A model generated the notes under the pieces. The model was not told the origin of the DNA. It saw nothing but the letters and a program-made list of their open reading frames with translations, and did not search any database. From NCBI RefSeq assembly GCF_024498195.1, contig NZ_CP101824.1, forward strand, positions 496,001 through 560,000: a stretch of 64,000 nucleotides of DNA. Reading direction: 5' to 3'. Source of the DNA: Halovivax cerinus. GTDB taxonomy: Archaea; Halobacteriota; Halobacteria; Halobacteriales; Natrialbaceae. How positions within the stretch are numbered: position 1 is the stretch's first letter; every line of letters begins with the position of its first letter. This document shows positions 7,510 through 16,146 of the stretch, piece after piece. The position numbers and the translations under genes were made by a program.

Positions 7510-9162
7510 TCAGGCCAGGAAGACGTGCCGCGGCCGCTCTTCCAAGATGTCCCGGCCGTACTCGACGGTCTCGGCGAAGTCGTCGCTCCGGAAGAACGCC
7601 ATCGCGTCCTCGCGGGAATCCCAGCGGCTGGCGATGAACATGTCGTTCTCGTCCTCGCGATTGGCGAGGAGGTCCGTCTTGCGGTGGCCATCCATGCCCG
7701 AAAGCGCCTCGCCGACGTCGGCGAAGGTGCCGACGAAGTCCGATCGGTGTTCCGGCTTCACGGTGTAGAACATGCCCATCGTCCCCCACGAGTCGTCGCT
7801 CGCGGGACGGTCGTCCCGCTCGCCATCGGCGCCAGCGGGCGCCCCGTCCCCTGCCTGACGGACGACGTCGGGCAGGTCCGCGAGGAACCCGGCCGCCGTC
7901 TCCGCGGCGCTCTCGGTCTCCCAGAGGCTGGCGACCGCCGATTCGGCGTCGTCGCCAGCGACCTCGGTGGGCTGGTAGACGACCGTTCTCACGTGCGTGT
8001 CGTAGTGGTCGAAGTTCGTGCGGAGACCGTCGACTTCGGAGAAGAGTTCGTCGGGATCGGCCGCGGAGTAGAGGACGACCGCGTGGACGTCCTCGCCGTG
8101 GGGCTGGCCGGCGTAGACGCCGAGGTCCTCGAGTTCGCTCCGGACGTCCCCGGGGGCGCCGGACTCGTCGTCGTGGTGATGGCCACCGTGTCCGTGTCCG
8201 TCGCCGTGGGCATCGTCGTGTCCGTGCGCCGAGTCGCCGTGCGCGCCGTCGTGTCCGTGTCCGTCGCCGTGGTGGTCATCCGGGGCCTCCCCGTGTGGGT
8301 AGCCGTTCGCCTCGCCGCCGTGTTCGCGGCCGGTCCCGGACGCGTGCGGGTGCCCGTCACCGGCGTCCGGCTCCCCGGTGAGCGACTGGCCGGCCAAGAA
8401 CGCGCCCAGATTCGTGGGATCGAACTGGCGACCGAGGCGGAAGCGGCCGAACGCGGCGTACTTCGAACTGGAGGGGTCGAAGCGCATCTCGTAGAGCAGA
8501 TCCTTGATGTCCGTCGGGTCGTCGGCGAAGAGGGTGACGCCCCACTCGTGGTCGTCGAGGCCGGCGCTGCCGGAGATGATCTGGCGAACCTTGCCGGCGT
8601 AGGTCTTGCCGATCTCGCCGTGGCTCGAGACGTGCTCGGCGCGCTCGTCGAACGGCGTATCGTACCAGTTGTACTCGGGGGGATCGCGGCGCTTGTCCAT
8701 CGGGTAGAAGCTGACGTAGTCGGCGTCGGGGATGGTGGGATAGAGCCGCGATTCGATGTACCGTTTCATCCCGGGGTCGGCGTCGGCGTCCGGGTCGAAG
8801 TAGTCGCTCGCGCCGCCGTAGCCCGAGGCTTCCGTCACCGAGACGTACGAGTCGCTGTGCTCGGTGAACGCCGCGAATTCGGTGGTTTCGAATCGCCGTT
8901 CGAGCGCGTCCAGGTCTGCGAGTGTCGGTCGAAGGTGGATCAGACACAGGTCCGCCTCGTGGCCGAGTACCGCAACGGTCGTCGAGGCGCCCTCGTCGGC
9001 GTCGGCAACCGACTCGGCCGCCCGAAGGTACTCGACGCCCTCCGTGATCGCCCGATCGCGCCGTCGGTCCGGCGCCTCACGCCAGGCGTCCCAGTCGACC
9101 GTCCGAAAGTCGTGGAGCATGTACCAGCCCTCCGCGGTGTCCGGTGGCGTCCGTCGGTCCAT
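7510..9162 (-). CDS. pitA: PitA-type heme-binding protein: chlorite dismutase-like domain fused to an Abm monooxygenase-like domain
   Basis: This 550-residue protein fuses a chlorite dismutase/HemQ-like ferredoxin fold (about residues 1-255, with PTIPDADYVSFYPMDKRRD and EWGVTLFADDPTDIKDLLYE) to an antibiotic-biosynthesis-monooxygenase-like module at the C-terminus (GMFYTVKPEHRSDFVGTF through PRHVFLA). This is the PitA architecture described in haloarchaea. Between the two is a histidine- and glycine-rich linker (about residues 275-335, repeated DGHGHDGAHGD-like units) that could bind metal or heme. It is probably cytoplasmic, and a role in heme synthesis or handling is likely but not shown by sequence. 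The ATG at 9162 excludes a non-homologous extension. It is divergent from a PadR regulator. Confidence 0.88.
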   Translation of the reverse strand: MDRRTPPDTAEGWYMLHDFRTVDWDAWREAPDRRRDRAITEGVEYLRAAESVADADEGASTTVAVLGHEADLCLIHLRPTLADLDALERRFETTEFAAFTEHSDSYVSVTEASGYGGASDYFDPDADADPGMKRYIESRLYPTIPDADYVSFYPMDKRRDPPEYNWYDTPFDERAEHVSSHGEIGKTYAGKVRQIISGSAGLDDHEWGVTLFADDPTDIKDLLYEMRFDPSSSKYAAFGRFRLGRQFDPTNLGAFLAGQSLTGEPDAGDGHPHASGTGREHGGEANGYPHGEAPDDHHGDGHGHDGAHGDSAHGHDDAHGDGHGHGGHHHDDESGAPGDVRSELEDLGVYAGQPHGEDVHAVVLYSAADPDELFSEVDGLRTNFDHYDTHVRTVVYQPTEVAGDDAESAVASLWETESAAETAAGFLADLPDVVRQAGDGAPAGADGERDDRPASDDSWGTMGMFYTVKPEHRSDFVGTFADVGEALSGMDGHRKTDLLANREDENDMFIASRWDSREDAMAFFRSDDFAETVEYGRDILEERPRHVFLA

Positions 9163-9227
9163 ACGAGATCTTGGGGCGGTGGCGTCAAGAAAGAACGGAT
9201 TCGAGCGTGACAACGTGGAGCGCTCAC

Positions 9228-9314
9228 AACGTCGACGTTCAGCGGCTGAACGTGGTGATCCGTGGTGGGTACCGAAACTCTTTACCAACTTCCGTTTCAT
9301 ACGGTTTGCGTATG
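9228..9314. promoter_or_regulatory. Inverted repeats in the pitA-padR divergent promoter
   Basis: Three symmetric elements lie in this spacer: a 12-bp perfect palindrome aacgtcgacgtt (9228-9239), a 7-bp-arm inverted repeat gttcagc-g-gctgaac (9237-9251), and catacg-5 bp-cgtatg (9298-9314), which spans the padR start codon. A TATA-like ctcttta lies around 9279-9285. PadR proteins bind such palindromes, so these are candidate autoregulatory operators. Confidence 0.5.
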
Positions 9315-9833
9315 CGGAAAAGTGGACCACCGAAAGGGCTCATCGCCTATCTCGTACTCGAGCTACTCGAAGAGAAACCGCGGTACGGGTACGAGATCCT
9401 AAAGGAGATCAAGGACCTGAGCGGTGGCCACTGGGAACCGTCCTACGGCTCCGTCTACCCGATCCTCTACAAGTTCGAGGAGAAAGGGTGGGCCGAACGG
9501 ATCGAACGCGAGGACGAACCGGACCGAAAGTACTTCCAGCTCACCGACGCGGGCGCCGACGAACTGGCAGATCGACGCGAGGAAACCGCGGGGAACGCCC
9601 GCGAATTCGTCGACGTCATCCTCGGCTTCTACCACGTCTACGCGGTCATCGCGACCGACGAACGCTTTACCGTCCCCGAACTCGAAGAGACCTGGCACTT
9701 CGACGAGGACTTCAGCCGCTGGATCGTCGAACAGGTCGCCCGCCACCACGAGCACTACTTCGACGCAGACTTCGACCGGCTCGCTGAGACGCCCGAGGAG
9801 TTCTACGAGTCACACGGCATCGACGACGAGTGA
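9312..9833 (+). CDS. PadR family transcriptional regulator
   Basis: This 173-residue protein has an N-terminal PadR winged helix: LIAYLVLELLEEKPRYGYEILKEI, then SYGSVYPILYKFEEKGW and a wing ending RKYFQLTDAGADEL. A helical C-terminal dimerisation region follows (residues about 90-173). PadR proteins are repressors that respond to phenolics or other small ligands. The ATG at 9312 lies inside an inverted repeat (9298-9314), which suggests autoregulation. It is divergent from pitA with a 149-bp spacer, so control of pitA is a reasonable inference but not proven. Confidence 0.88.
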   Translation: MRKSGPPKGLIAYLVLELLEEKPRYGYEILKEIKDLSGGHWEPSYGSVYPILYKFEEKGWAERIEREDEPDRKYFQLTDAGADELADRREETAGNAREFVDVILGFYHVYAVIATDERFTVPELEETWHFDEDFSRWIVEQVARHHEHYFDADFDRLAETPEEFYESHGIDDE

Positions 9834-9867
9834 TGCGGTTCCCGACCGAGGGTGGCCCGCACCCGAT

Positions 9868-11679
9868 TCAGGCGAGCAGGGTCGGTGCGAAGATCATGAC
9901 GAGGAAGCTCGCGAGCATGGTGACGCCGACCATCGTCGTGACGACTCGCACCATGCCCCGCGTCGCGTCGACGCCCGGAAGACGAGCGAGTACGGTCTCG
10001 GTCGACGTCCGGAGGATGTGCCCGCCGTCTAGGGGAAACGCCGGGATACAGTTGAAGAAGGCGAGATTGAGGTTGATCCAGCCGGTCCAGAACAGCAGGT
10101 TCGCGACGCCGAAGACGACCGGTTCGCCAAGCGCGCTCAGGCTGCCCTGGAGTTCGTAGACGTTCTCGACACCGCCCGCGAATCCGGCGAAGTTCGACTG
10201 CAAGCCGGCGATCGCCATGATCGGGAGCATGAGCGTGATGAACACCTTGCCGAAGAACGTCTCCCCCAGCGGGCCGAATCCACCGGGACTGTCGCCCCCG
10301 AGGGCGCTGTGGAAGGTCTCGGCCGGGTAGAGCTGAACGCCCACGTCGTTGACCTGCATCCCCGAGATGCCGTCGTGAACGGCGGGCCCGTACTGTTCGG
10401 CGTCGGCGTCGACCGCGACCTCGTAGGTGACGCGCTCGCCATCCGCGTATCCGGACAGGGCCAGTGTCTCCCCGTCGTGCTCCCGGATCAGCGTTTCGAG
10501 GTCGCTCCCGTCGTGGATGCGCTGGCCATCAGCGGTCGTCACGACGAGGAACGAGTCGACCGGCGCGCCGGCGTCCGCGAGGGAACTCCCCTCGAGTACT
10601 TGCATCGACGCGCCGACCGGTATCTCCCGGGTCTCTCTCGTTCCGTCCGCGGATTCGGTCTCGACGGCGACGCGTTCCGCGTCGCCGACGGCGTCGACGA
10701 GGTCTTCGCGCGTCGAGACGGCCGTCCCGTCGACTGAGAGAATTTGGTCGTGCAACTCGAGTCCGGTCGGGCCATCTGGAAGGGTCGAAAAGACGATCGG
10801 CGTTCGATGGACGGGAACGTCGCGTTCGCCGTCGATCGTCAGCGTGATCGTCCCCGCACCGGTCGCGTCCAGCACGTCTGCGAACTCCCGATTGTTCTCG
10901 ATCGGCTGGCCGTCTACGTGCGTAATGCGATCGTACTGGTCGAGGTCGGCGTCTGCTGCCGCCGAGTTGTCGACGACGCCGCCGATCGCCGCGCCCGGAG
11001 CGACGGCGACGGCGGTACCCACGAGCCAGAACAGCGCGAGAAACGCGAGGATCGTCACCGCGAGGTTGTTGGTGACGCCGGCGGCGAACATCCGTGTCTG
11101 CCCGCCACGGCTCGCAGCCTTGCTGCTCTCCTCGTCGGGCTGGACGAACGCACCGATCGGCAACACGGCGAGCAGCGCGACGCCCATCGAGTCGATATCG
11201 ATGTCTTCGACTCGACAGAGCAGGCCGTGGCCGCCCTCGTGGACGACGAGTCCGACGAAGAGGCCGACGACGATTCCCGGCGTGGCCGACAGCGGGAGGA
11301 AGTCGTTGACCCCGGGGATGACGAGGACGTTCCGGGGCTGCTGAATTCCCGTCGGTTCCGGCGCCAGGAGGGAACTGATCGCAGAGAGGAGCAAGAAGAC
11401 GAACATCGCAACCATCACCACGAGTGCGATGCCGACGCCGAAGTTGCTCCACGCACGCCAGAAGCGTTTCGGCGTCGCCAGTCGATCGAGGAGATCACGA
11501 CCGCGTTTGGTGTGTAGCGTGAGTATCGGCCCCTGCGTGCTGACCCACTCCGGAAGGAGGTCGCGCCGTTTCATCGCGAGCAGACCCGCCCAGTAGAGAC
11601 CGACGCCGATCACCACCCACGTCACGAGCGTCGACCCGAAGAGTTCCGGGACCAATCCGGCAGAGAGGGCATCGTCCAT
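9868..11679 (-). CDS. M50-family site-2 metalloprotease with PDZ-like domains
   Basis: This 603-residue polytopic membrane protein has the zinc motif HEGGH at residues 147-151 inside a hydrophobic helix, and a second conserved block NCIPAFPLDGGHILR near the C-terminus, which supplies the third zinc ligand. N-terminal helices occur at about 16-36 and 80-105. A large middle region contains two PDZ-like segments (DQYDRITHVDGQPIENN and ELHDQILSVDGTAVSTRE). Family members cut within membranes in regulated proteolysis. It lies about 96 bp after lysS on the same strand, so it may be read through from the lysS-pyrH unit. The target is unknown. Confidence 0.88.
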   Translation of the reverse strand: MDDALSAGLVPELFGSTLVTWVVIGVGLYWAGLLAMKRRDLLPEWVSTQGPILTLHTKRGRDLLDRLATPKRFWRAWSNFGVGIALVVMVAMFVFLLLSAISSLLAPEPTGIQQPRNVLVIPGVNDFLPLSATPGIVVGLFVGLVVHEGGHGLLCRVEDIDIDSMGVALLAVLPIGAFVQPDEESSKAASRGGQTRMFAAGVTNNLAVTILAFLALFWLVGTAVAVAPGAAIGGVVDNSAAADADLDQYDRITHVDGQPIENNREFADVLDATGAGTITLTIDGERDVPVHRTPIVFSTLPDGPTGLELHDQILSVDGTAVSTREDLVDAVGDAERVAVETESADGTRETREIPVGASMQVLEGSSLADAGAPVDSFLVVTTADGQRIHDGSDLETLIREHDGETLALSGYADGERVTYEVAVDADAEQYGPAVHDGISGMQVNDVGVQLYPAETFHSALGGDSPGGFGPLGETFFGKVFITLMLPIMAIAGLQSNFAGFAGGVENVYELQGSLSALGEPVVFGVANLLFWTGWINLNLAFFNCIPAFPLDGGHILRTSTETVLARLPGVDATRGMVRVVTTMVGVTMLASFLVMIFAPTLLA

Positions 11680-11775
11680 GTGTCGTCGTCGATCACCACG
11701 GTGTGGAGTGATTTGGGTCTGGCGCTTCGACCCACTCGAACGAACCGTACGTGGGACGGGAGACGACCCGGCCGG

Positions 11776-13629
11776 TCACCGGTCGCGGCGGAGTCGATCG
11801 ACGACGAACTCGCGATCGAGCTTCGCGAGGAACTGGCCGAGCTTCGGTCCTTGCTCGTCGTCGAAGAACAGGCGATAGCCGGCGGCGAAGAAGTCGCCGA
11901 CGGGGACGTCGTGCCGTTTCGCCGTCTCGTATATCTCGCCCTGCAGTTCGTCGGGTGTGTCGTCACCGCCCGCGGCGACGAAGTCGGCGAGTTCGTCGAG
12001 GGCCGTCTCCGTGGCCTCGTCGAAGTCGTGGGCGGGAACCGCCGAGCGCTTGAGTTCGTAGTCGAATTCGTTGCCGGTGCGCCTGGCCCACCGCTGGGCG
12101 CGCTCGACTCGGGCGAGTGCAGCGTCGACGGCCCACTCGGGCGCATCGTCGGGAACGTGTCCCTCCGCCCGGGCGATGTCCTCGCGGATCGACGGCTCGT
12201 CGGTCATTCCGAGGACGGCGGCGAACGTGTAGGGGAGCCGGACGCGCTCCGGATCCGGCTCCGACGCGCGCCCGCCGGCGCGCTCCGATTCGTCGCCGGA
12301 CGTCCCGACGATCAGTGGATACACCCGCTCGGCGAATCGTCGTTCGTCCTCGCTCGCGTCGACCTCGCCGAAGTAGATCCGCTCGAAGCGATCGAACTCG
12401 TCGACGAGCTGGTCGAGGCGCTCGACGCTGAAGTCGCGGGCCTTCGAGGGGTCCTTCGCGAAGAAGTACCGGAGGACCTCGGGTTCGATCAGCTCCAAGA
12501 CGTCGGAGACGAGGACGACGTTCCCCTCGGAGGAGGAGAAGGCCTCGCCGTCGAGGGTGAACCACTCGTAGACCATCGGCACCGGTGGTTCGTTGCCGAG
12601 GACGGTCCGGGCGATGTCCTCCCCGCTCGGCCAGGAGCCTTCCGCGTGATCCTTCCCGAAGGGTTCGAAGTCGACCCCGAGCGCCTGCCACTGCGCCGGC
12701 CACTCGAACCGCCAGGGGAGTTTGCCCTCACGCAGGGTGGCCGTCCCCTCGTGACCACAGCCCTCGATGGTCCGATCGCCGGCCTCGAGATCGGTGCACT
12801 CGTAGTCGACCGTACCTGCCTCGCCCGCGGTCTCGCGGGTCGCTTCGCTTCCCGCTCGACTGTTCGAGGCGCTTCGTGCCTCGCCATCCAGATCGACGCT
12901 CGTCACCGTCTCGGTGATCTTTCCGCAGTTCTCACAGATCGGGTTGAAGGGCACGTAGTCGCCCGCGGCATCGACCGTGGCCTGGTACGCAGAGAGGACT
13001 TCGCGCGCCCGCTCGCGGTGTTCGAGCAGGTACCGGGTCACGTCCTCGAGCGTGCCGTCCTCGTAGAGGGCGGTGGTCGAGCGGAGGTCGATCGGCACGT
13101 CGACCGCGTCGGCGCTCTGGGCGATGATCGTCGCGAAGTGGTCGCCGTAGGAGTCACAGCACCCGAACGGGTCCGGGATGTCGGTGTAGGGATGGCCGAG
13201 ATTGCGCCCGAGCGCGCCCGCGTCCACGTCGCCGAGGTCGACGAGGTTGCCGTCGAGGTCCGCGAGGGTGCGCGGGAGTTTTCGGAGCGGGTCACGATCG
13301 TCGGCCGTGAACACCTGACGGACCTCGTGGCCGCGTTCGCGGAGGACTTCGGCGACGAAGTAGCCGCGCATGATCTCGTTGACGTTGCCGAGGTGGGGGA
13401 CTCCGGAGGGGGAGATACCGCCCTTGATCACGATCAGATCGGCGGGGTCGCGCTCGCCAGCGTCGACCTGCGACTCGACGCGGGCTTCCACCCGGTCGGC
13501 GACGGCGTCGGCCCAGAATACGTGGTGATCGGCCGATCCATCGGCACCGTCGTCGCGCTGGAGCGTGTAGGGGCTCGTCTCGCCGCCCGAATCGCCTCCG
13601 GAGCCTGTCGCGTCGTCGTCTGCGCTCAT
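11776..13629 (-). CDS. lysS: Class I lysyl-tRNA synthetase
   Basis: This 617-residue enzyme charges tRNA-Lys in the archaeal class I manner. The HIGH-equivalent lies in GGISPSGVPHLGNVNEI (about residues 70-86), and a KMSKS-equivalent SSSEGNVV follows the motif DGEAFSSSEG. A zinc-binding insertion shows CENCGKITETV and later cysteines. The C-terminal half is helical, as in class I synthetases that recognise the anticodon. The start at 13629 overlaps the stop of pyrH (4-bp ATGA overlap), so the two are co-transcribed, pyrH first. Length agrees with archaeal LysRS plus an acidic N-terminal extension. Confidence 0.95.
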   Translation of the reverse strand: MSADDDATGSGGDSGGETSPYTLQRDDGADGSADHHVFWADAVADRVEARVESQVDAGERDPADLIVIKGGISPSGVPHLGNVNEIMRGYFVAEVLRERGHEVRQVFTADDRDPLRKLPRTLADLDGNLVDLGDVDAGALGRNLGHPYTDIPDPFGCCDSYGDHFATIIAQSADAVDVPIDLRSTTALYEDGTLEDVTRYLLEHRERAREVLSAYQATVDAAGDYVPFNPICENCGKITETVTSVDLDGEARSASNSRAGSEATRETAGEAGTVDYECTDLEAGDRTIEGCGHEGTATLREGKLPWRFEWPAQWQALGVDFEPFGKDHAEGSWPSGEDIARTVLGNEPPVPMVYEWFTLDGEAFSSSEGNVVLVSDVLELIEPEVLRYFFAKDPSKARDFSVERLDQLVDEFDRFERIYFGEVDASEDERRFAERVYPLIVGTSGDESERAGGRASEPDPERVRLPYTFAAVLGMTDEPSIREDIARAEGHVPDDAPEWAVDAALARVERAQRWARRTGNEFDYELKRSAVPAHDFDEATETALDELADFVAAGGDDTPDELQGEIYETAKRHDVPVGDFFAAGYRLFFDDEQGPKLGQFLAKLDREFVVDRLRRDR

Positions 13630-14351
13630 CGGTCGTCGACCGCCCAGTACGTCGGTTCGTCGCCAGCACCCGTCGGGATCACGTCGGTGCCTTCGTGCGA
13701 TCCGGAGCGAACGGCCCGTGCGATCCGGTCGGGATCCGTTCCGTCGAGGACGATCGTTCGCATGCCCGAGCGCTGGATGATCTTCGCCGCGAGCAGGTCG
13801 ACCGGCGCCGACGCGCCTGCGGTCATGTCCAGGTCGGCGATGACGTCGACGAGTTCGCCCGCGTTCAGTTCCTCGAACTTCGTCGCCTCCTCGTCCTCGT
13901 TGGGGTCCGCGCTGTAGACGCCGGGGACACTGGTCGCGTAGACGAGCAGATCGGCGTCGACGTACTCCGCGAGCGCCGCGCTCACGGCGTCGGTGGTCTG
14001 AGCCGGCGCGACGCCGCCCATAACCGACAGGCCGTCCCGTCGGAGCGCCTCGCCTGCCTCCTCGTAGTCGTGCGCCGGCGCCGTCACCGAGTCCTCGCCC
14101 AGAGCCGCGATCAACAACCGCGAGTTGAGCCTGGTGACGTCGATCCCGATCTGGTCGAGTTCGATCTCGTTGGCGCCGAGAGTCCGCGCCGCTCCGATGT
14201 ACTCACGAGCGACGCCGCCGCCCCCGACGACACACCCCACGCGACAGCCCTCGGCGACGAGATCCTCGACGACGGCTGCGTGTTTCGATACCCGCTCGGA
14301 TCCGGGTTCGGGCATCAACACGCTGCCACCGATGGAGACGACTACCTTCAT
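13626..14351 (-). CDS. pyrH: Uridylate kinase (archaeal type)
   Basis: This 241-residue amino-acid-kinase-fold protein phosphorylates UMP to UDP in pyrimidine synthesis. MKVVVSIGGSVL gives the phosphate-binding loop; GCVVGGGGVAREYI and DLLVYATSVPGVYSADPN are further family blocks, and GTDPDRI is near the C-terminus. I chose the ATG at 14351 because the conserved beta-strand starts directly; the longer frame upstream is spacer DNA. A TATA-like cttaaga lies about 30 bp upstream (minus strand). It overlaps lysS by 4 bp, forming a pyrH-lysS operon. Confidence 0.93.
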   Translation of the reverse strand: MKVVVSIGGSVLMPEPGSERVSKHAAVVEDLVAEGCRVGCVVGGGGVAREYIGAARTLGANEIELDQIGIDVTRLNSRLLIAALGEDSVTAPAHDYEEAGEALRRDGLSVMGGVAPAQTTDAVSAALAEYVDADLLVYATSVPGVYSADPNEDEEATKFEELNAGELVDVIADLDMTAGASAPVDLLAAKIIQRSGMRTIVLDGTDPDRIARAVRSGSHEGTDVIPTGAGDEPTYWAVDDR

Positions 14352-14393
14352 GCTGTGGCGTCGTAACTCGGTTGGAATCTTAAGGGTTGTCAA

Positions 14394-14439
14394 GTGCGAG
14401 GGCCTGAGCGCATGCGAAGGCCCTCGACATACTGAGCGG
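14394..14439. repeat. 46-bp direct repeat, copy 1
   Basis: This 46-bp unit is identical to 14525-14570, 131 bp away. Inside it, cgagggcct and aggccctcg form a 9-bp-arm inverted repeat around gagcgcatgcga, so each copy can fold as a hairpin. No coding sense was seen. Confidence 0.85.
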
Positions 14440-14524
14440 TGACCAGCGGGAGCCGCGAAGTGGGCGGAACCGAGCGAAGCGAGGTTCAGCCGAATCTCGA
14501 GCGGCGAACGCAGTGAGCCGTGAG

Positions 14525-14570
14525 GTGCGAGGGCCTGAGCGCATGCGAAGGCCCTCGACATACTGAGCGG
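14525..14570. repeat. 46-bp direct repeat, copy 2
   Basis: Second exact copy of the unit at 14394-14439, with the same internal hairpin. The DNA between the copies is also GC-rich and non-coding. Confidence 0.85.
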
Positions 14571-15094
14571 GGAGCATCGCCGTTCGCGATTCTCACACCA
14601 TTTCGAACCGCGCCTCGTTCGCACTGCGACTCGTCTGCTCAAATCACCGGTTGCCGTCACTTCCGCGGCGAATACTCACACCGCTACGCGGTGCTCGTGA
14701 GGTTGTCGCGGAAGAACGACGTCCTGACGGAGTCCAACGCGAACCGGGCGGGACCGGAGGTCCCGCTAGAAACCGGCGGCTATGCCGCCGGTGACGAAGT
14801 GAGCGTTGGGCACGTCAGGACCGAACGACGAAGCGAGTACTTCGCGTTGCGAAGCACTCGCGACTCACGGTTCACTTCGTTCACCGTTCGTCTGATTGAG
14901 GCCCTCGCTCCCTTCGGTCGCTCGGACCTCGCATGAGGAGTGAGCGTCCGACGAGATTTGAACAGGTGAAAGACGGTTGTGCTCGCTCCCTACGGTCGCT
15001 GCGCGCACTGCGACTTTCGTGTTCAAATATCCGTGTTAGAGTTTCCTTCAGCACAGACTGCTCGCTACGCTCGCAGTTTTGCGCTGAAGAGAAA

Positions 15095-15167
15095 CGTCCT
15101 GACGGAGATTTGAACTCCGGTCCCTGGCTCCGCAAGCCAAGAGGATAGTCCACTACCCTACCAGGAC
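15095..15167 (-). tRNA. tRNA-Arg (anticodon GCG)
   Basis: Read on the minus strand, 73 nt fold into a cloverleaf: acceptor GTCCTGG/TCAGGAC with discriminator G, D-stem GGGT/ATCC with one G-T pair, anticodon stem TTGGC/GCCAG with loop TTGCGGA (anticodon GCG, reading CGC), and T-stem CGGAG/CTCCG with loop TTCAAAT. There is no intron and CCA is not encoded. Partial copies of its 3' part lie in the spacer to its left. Confidence 0.93.
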
Positions 15168-15339
15168 TCGAATATTCCTATCGCGGGTTCGGTTAAAGCC
15201 CTTTCGAAACGGCGCCTTCGGAGTCCGGTGATCGGGTGACGCCGGGTTGCGCGCACACGAAAGAAAACAAAATACAATTGCTACAATATCTATTTTACCC
15301 TTCGAAGGTCACTTTATAATAGGCGGCGAAGTGGCGGGT

Positions 15340-15942
15340 ATGCGACGACGCACACTCATCGCAAGCCTCGCAAGCACCGCAACGATCCCGGTCGTGGCCG
15401 GCTGCCTCACCGACGACGATACCGACAATCCGGACGACGGCAACGAATCGCCGGAGGACGATTCGGGAGCCGGCGACGACGGTTCGGGCGAGGACAACGA
15501 ATCGACGGGGGACGGCAACGGTGGATCGGGTGACGACAACGAATCCATCGGCGACGGGAACGAGTCTGACGGCAACGAGTCGAACGAGAGTACGCAGTCG
15601 ATCGAGACGCTCTCACAGACCGAAGTCGATGGAGCCGACGTGGACCAGCGCAACGTCGAGTGCACGGCGTCCGTGTCGGTAGACGCCGAGACGATCGAGA
15701 TAAACGGGCAGCTCGAAGCCCCGACGCCGTGTCACGAGGCCGTCATCGGCGACGTGACGGTCGAAGACGACACGATGACCGTCACCGTCGAACTCGAATC
15801 CGGTACTGACCCGTGCACGCAGGCGATCAGCCAGGTCGAGTACGAGGCGACGCTCGTCGTCGTCGACCAGGACGTATCCACCGTCGTCGTCATGCACGAA
15901 GACCGAGTCGGCACCGAAACGGCGGAACGAAACGAACTGTAG
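15340..15942 (+). CDS. Secreted lipoprotein with Asp/Glu/Gly/Asn-rich linker
   Basis: This 200-residue protein begins MRRRTLIASLASTATIPVVAGCLTDDD: a signal with arginines near the start and a lipobox ending at the cysteine in VAGC (residue about 22), so it is likely lipid-anchored outside the membrane after Tat-type export. Residues about 25-85 are an acidic GDGNES-like low-complexity linker. A compact domain (about 95-200) contains three cysteines and alternating beta-strands (VECTASVSVDAETIEINGQL). No known family was recognised. It is monocistronic, and its AT-rich upstream region around 15270-15300 is probably the promoter. Confidence 0.75.
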   Translation: MRRRTLIASLASTATIPVVAGCLTDDDTDNPDDGNESPEDDSGAGDDGSGEDNESTGDGNGGSGDDNESIGDGNESDGNESNESTQSIETLSQTEVDGADVDQRNVECTASVSVDAETIEINGQLEAPTPCHEAVIGDVTVEDDTMTVTVELESGTDPCTQAISQVEYEATLVVVDQDVSTVVVMHEDRVGTETAERNEL

Positions 15943-16021
15943 ACGGGACGCGGACGCTACCGCCGATCACGGATCGTCGCCGCCCGTCGACATCCGAGTC
16001 GCTGCGCGCGACACCGACGTG

Positions 16022-16059
16022 TCCCTACGTGGCGATCGATCCCCTACGTGGCGATCGAT
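16022..16059. repeat. 19-bp tandem duplication upstream of rpa2
   Basis: Two adjacent 19-bp units (16022-16040 and 16041-16059) share the core ccctacgtggcgatcgat and differ at one base. They lie about 90 bp before the rpa2 start and could be regulatory or a slippage product. Confidence 0.8.
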
Positions 16060-16146
16060 CACCCGCCTCCGGGCGGTCGATTCGTCGACTGCAAGCCACG
16101 GATTTTGACAATACTTATGCGCGGTTGCGTCCTGTTCGGCCATAGC

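Larger units (their letters stand above)
14352..15094. other. Non-coding, hairpin-rich spacer between pyrH and tRNA-Arg
   Basis: About 740 bp contain no convincing gene. They hold two 46-bp direct repeats, a 9-bp-arm hairpin accggcggc-tat-gccgccggt, a gggacc-gga-ggtccc hairpin, and tRNA-Arg-like fragments: cgtcctgacggag at about 14720 matches the tRNA 3' end, and agatttgaac at about 14954 matches its T-arm. The composition suggests remnants of inserted and excised DNA rather than genes. Open frames here are artefacts of high GC. Confidence 0.6.

Noticed and set aside
7525-9210. 561-residue plus-strand frame opposite pitA
   Set aside because: Valine- and arginine-rich shadow of the His/Asp-rich pitA gene; no domain recognised.
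11680-13917. 745-residue open frame on the plus strand
   Set aside because: It runs opposite lysS, pyrH and part of the spacer; lysS has clear class I synthetase motifs, and the opposite frame is a high-GC mirror without any motif.
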